Assembly: GCA_965247175.1 (NCBI GenBank)
Contig: OZ252006.1
Coordinates: forward strand, 3,162,001-3,226,000
Direction: 5' to 3'
DNA: 64,000 nt
DNA from: JANQMX01 sp965247175
GTDB taxonomy: Bacteria > Pseudomonadota > Alphaproteobacteria > Kiloniellales > DSM-21159
Of the stretch, positions 61,662 through 64,000 are shown in pieces (position 1 is the first letter of the stretch; each line of letters opens with the position of its first letter). The translations under genes were made by a program, and so were the position numbers. The notes beneath the pieces were generated by a model. It did no database searches. It was given only the letters and a program-made list of their open reading frames with translations, and was not told the origin of the DNA.

Positions 61662-62261
61662 CTACCAGGTGGTCGCTTGCTGCTGCAGCGTCGGATGCGA
61701 CACCAGGCAGTGCCAAACCACGGCCTGGAAGGCCTCGGTGTGCGGGGTCACATGGTTGGCCGCCACGGTGGGGACGATGACAGCCGCGTCGGCCATCTTC
61801 GCCGTGTGGCCGCCATCGCGCCCGACCACGCCAAAGATCTGCAGCCCGCGGCGCTTCGCCTCGTCGAGCGCGTGCACCAGGTTCATGGAGACGTTGCGCT
61901 CGGCGTTGCCGCCGCCGACGGAAAACACCAGGACGCCGTCCTTCTCGTTGGCGCGGCTGGTCTTGAGCCAGGCAGCGAAAACCGTTTCCCAGCCCTCGTC
62001 ATTGGTGCGCGCCGTCAGCTCCGAAACGTTGTCGGTCGGCGCATAGGCCTCGACATCGCAAAGCTTGCGGAAGTCGTTGACCGCGTGGCCGGCGTTGCCG
62101 GCGCTGCCGCCGACGCCGAGAATGAAGAGGCGCCCGCCCTGAGCCCGAACCCGGGCGATGCCCTGGGCGATACGTTCGATCTCGGCCTGGTCGATGGTGG
62201 CGCAAATCTCCGCCGCCTGCGCGAAGAAGGCCGCTACATGTCCGGAGGTATCAGGTTTCAT
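61662..62261 (-). CDS. gmhA: SIS-domain phosphoheptose isomerase-like protein
   Basis: Protein of 199 residues with a SIS sugar-phosphate domain: LFILGVGGSAGNAGHAVNDF (about 46-65), FSVGGGNAERNVSMN and GVVGRDGGHTAKMADAAVIV. This fits GmhA, which isomerises sedoheptulose 7-phosphate to D-glycero-D-manno-heptose 7-phosphate. The active-site residues of true GmhA (Glu and His) cannot be aligned by eye. It is the first gene of the operon and diverges from asnB. Confidence 0.82.
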   Translation of the reverse strand: MKPDTSGHVAAFFAQAAEICATIDQAEIERIAQGIARVRAQGGRLFILGVGGSAGNAGHAVNDFRKLCDVEAYAPTDNVSELTARTNDEGWETVFAAWLKTSRANEKDGVLVFSVGGGNAERNVSMNLVHALDEAKRRGLQIFGVVGRDGGHTAKMADAAVIVPTVAANHVTPHTEAFQAVVWHCLVSHPTLQQQATTW

Positions 62262-62544
62262 CGGTCCGTCCAGAATGACACCAGCGCTCGACGGCCTGGG
62301 GCCGCCTCTTGCTCTTCGTCCCTGAAGCTTACGAGCGCGCTCGGCGCGTCATCACTTGCGAGGTGGGCGTTCTTATGTGGCCCGCGCGCCGAACCGGTCG
62401 CATAGCTTATGCCCGGGGACGGAACAAGGGAAAAGGGCAGCGAGGAATGCAGAGGCTTTTCAAGCGCCCTGCGGCGTGCTCTAGCTTCTTCCCTCCGAGC
62501 AAAACGAGCAACGACGTGCAGGACGAGCAAGGCAGGCGACGACC
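62262..62544. promoter_or_regulatory. Divergent promoter region of the sugar operon and asnB
   Basis: 283 bases between the divergent starts. It should carry the promoter for the long minus-strand operon and for asnB. I see no clear consensus -35/-10 pair, operator or riboswitch-like fold. Repeats of GAGCAA (near 62497, 62508 and 62525) lie just before asnB. Confidence 0.45.
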
Positions 62545-64000
62545 ATGTGCGGCATAGCAGGCTATTGGTCGCCCAAGGCGGATGACAGCCAAGACCGGAT
62601 GACGGCGTTGGCCGAAGCCATGGCGAGCGCCATCCGCCACCGGGGCCCCGACGCCGGTGGCACCTGGTGCGCGCCCGAGGCCGGGATCGCTTTCGGCCAC
62701 CGGCGCCTCTCGATCATCGACCTCTCGGAGGCGGGCGCCCAGCCCATGACCTCCCACTGCGGGCGCTACGTCCTTTGCTACAACGGCGAGATCTACAACT
62801 TCCCGGACCTGCGCCGCGATCTGGAGGGTCTGGGCCACAGCTTCCGCGGCCACTCGGATACCGAGGTGCTGCTGGCCGCCATCGCCCAGTGGGGCATCGA
62901 AGAAGCGCTGAAGCGTTCCAACGGCATGTTCGCCTTCGCTCTCTGGGACAAGCGGGAACGGCGGGTCACCCTGGCGCGGGATCGCACCGGCAAGAAGCCG
63001 CTGTACTACGGCTGGTCCGGCGGCACCCTGCTGTTCGGCTCGGAATTGAAGGCTCTGGCCGCGCATCCCGCCTTCACGCGGGAGATCGACCGCGACGTCC
63101 TGACCCTCTTCATTCAGTACGGCTATATCCCCTGGCCCCACTGTATCTTTCGCGGCCTGCGTCAGCTCGTGCCTGGCACCTGGGTCACCTTCGGCGAGGA
63201 CGAGCGGGGAGAGCTGCCTGACCCCAAGGCCTTCTGGTCGGCCAAGGACGTCGCGGAAAGCGGCTGCCAGACGCCCTTTGCCGGGAGCCAGGAGGACGCC
63301 GAGGAGACCCTGGACGATGTCCTGAAGGCGGCTGTCGGCCGGCGTATGGTGGCCGATGTACCGCTCGGCGCGCTGCTGTCGGGCGGCCTCGATTCCTCGA
63401 TCGTGGTGGCGCTGATGCAGGCGCAGAGCAACCGGCCGGTGAAGACCTTCTCCATCGGCTTCGAGGAGGAGCGCTACAACGAGGCGGTGCACGCCCGCGC
63501 CATCGCAGCGCACCTAGGCACCGAGCACCGCGAGCTGACGGTGACCCCCAAGGACGCGCTCGATCTCATCCCCCATCTGCCGAGCCTCTACGACGAGCCC
63601 TTCGCCGACAGCTCGCAGGTACCGACCTACTTCGTCTCCAAGCTGGCGCGGGAGGACCTGACAGTCGCCCTCTCCGGGGATGGCGGCGACGAGCTTTTCG
63701 CCGGCTACAACGGGTATTTCCGGGTGTCCAAGCAGTGGGAGGCCGCCGCCGCTCATCCCGAAGGCCTGCGCCGCCTGCGCACCTGTGCGGCACGCAGCGC
63801 GGCTACCGCTCTTTGGCGCCTCGCCGGCCCAAACGCCGCCACGCCGCAAAAGCCCGGCAAACTGGCCAAAGCCTTCCGCAAGCTGATGAAGGCGGTGCGC
63901 ATTGAAGGCGGCAACGATGCGCTCGACGTCTATGTGCGCAAGCGGGCGCGGCATCTGGTGCCGAGCCGCCTGGTTGTCGGCGGGCAGGTGACGCCCACCG
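62545..64000 (+). CDS. asnB: Asparagine synthase-type glutamine amidotransferase, 3' end missing
   Basis: The first 485 residues are present. Met-Cys (C2) begins the Ntn glutaminase domain: MCGIAGYWS, IRHRGPDAGG, HRRLSIIDLSEAGAQPM and YNGEIYNF. The synthetase domain has the PP-loop LLSGGLDSSIVVALM and ALSGDGGDELFAGY. It transfers glutamine nitrogen to a carboxylate using ATP. In glycan loci such enzymes often amidate uronic acids or other acids, so modification of the product made here is possible. It diverges from the isomerase gene. Confidence 0.93.
   Translation, partial: MCGIAGYWSPKADDSQDRMTALAEAMASAIRHRGPDAGGTWCAPEAGIAFGHRRLSIIDLSEAGAQPMTSHCGRYVLCYNGEIYNFPDLRRDLEGLGHSFRGHSDTEVLLAAIAQWGIEEALKRSNGMFAFALWDKRERRVTLARDRTGKKPLYYGWSGGTLLFGSELKALAAHPAFTREIDRDVLTLFIQYGYIPWPHCIFRGLRQLVPGTWVTFGEDERGELPDPKAFWSAKDVAESGCQTPFAGSQEDAEETLDDVLKAAVGRRMVADVPLGALLSGGLDSSIVVALMQAQSNRPVKTFSIGFEEERYNEAVHARAIAAHLGTEHRELTVTPKDALDLIPHLPSLYDEPFADSSQVPTYFVSKLAREDLTVALSGDGGDELFAGYNGYFRVSKQWEAAAAHPEGLRRLRTCAARSAATALWRLAGPNAATPQKPGKLAKAFRKLMKAVRIEGGNDALDVYVRKRARHLVPSRLVVGGQVTPT

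Noticed and set aside
62407..63513. 368-residue minus-strand frame at the right end
   Set aside because: It lies antisense to the glutaminase and synthetase domains of asnB and has shadow-like composition.
1..64000. tRNA, rRNA, riboswitch or replication origin
   Set aside because: I read the larger gaps for cloverleaf, rRNA and DnaA-box-like patterns and saw none. A covariance-model search would be needed to exclude small RNAs.

Overview
The window is high-GC, densely coded DNA from an alphaproteobacterium, probably a Rhodospirillales/Kiloniellales-type organism. This placement is inferred from the ethylmalonyl-CoA pathway genes, the dispersed CACCCCGG/CCGGGATGAC palindromes common in alphaproteobacteria, and general gene content. 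It is not based on any marker-gene comparison. I found no rRNA, tRNA, CRISPR array, transposase or integrase.

Region 1 (1-4.4 kb) is ordinary metabolism: a methyltransferase, a zinc-free quinone oxidoreductase, an asparaginase II-type enzyme and a TrmH-type RNA methyltransferase. Region 2 (4.4-14.3 kb) is an accessory island. Nearly all its genes are small, unrelated and on the minus strand (DUF1353, lipoprotein, Sel1, ankyrin, HEAT-like, DUF4279-Sel1, unknowns). They are separated by copies of a palindromic repeat. It resembles a poly-immunity locus without its toxins. Region 3 (14.3-26.8 kb) is built around the ethylmalonyl-CoA pathway: ecm and ccr are divergent, mcd lies 2.5 kb away and the mutase chaperone meaB further on. 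Two tandem metallophosphoesterases, a PhyH dioxygenase, OsmC, LysE, a racemase-like protein and a methyltransferase lie between.

Region 4 (26.9-37.7 kb) holds a tandem pair of exported proteins with a VPLPA-CTERM-like sorting tail, ygfZ, a dihydroorotase-like operon ending in a split ThDP decarboxylase, an RND efflux pair and a SnoaL-like protein.

Region 5 (37.7-64 kb) is a surface-glycan locus. The plus-strand part has two methyltransferases, an ABC exporter and a GT4 glycosyltransferase. The minus-strand part is a long, tightly packed operon reading from 62.3 kb down to about 48 kb. It encodes a heptose-type SIS isomerase, a GmhB phosphatase, transaldolase, nucleotide-sugar epimerases, an HldE-like protein with its domains in reversed order, a Gfo/Idh oxidoreductase, a UDP-sugar dehydrogenase homologue lacking the catalytic cysteine, an SDR lacking YxxxK, a methyltransferase, a dehydratase-like SDR, an orphan E1 alpha/beta ThDP pair and a DegT aminotransferase. 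A sulfotransferase, an FkbM methyltransferase and two near-identical glycosyltransferase-like genes follow. An asparagine synthase-type amidotransferase diverges from it and runs off the right end.

The most novel element is this sugar operon. My reading, which is inference, is that it builds an activated heptose or other unusual sugar, and that the E1 pair adds a two-carbon branch derived from pyruvate. The sugar would then be aminated, methylated, possibly sulfated, and exported. The poly-immunity-like island is the second point of interest.
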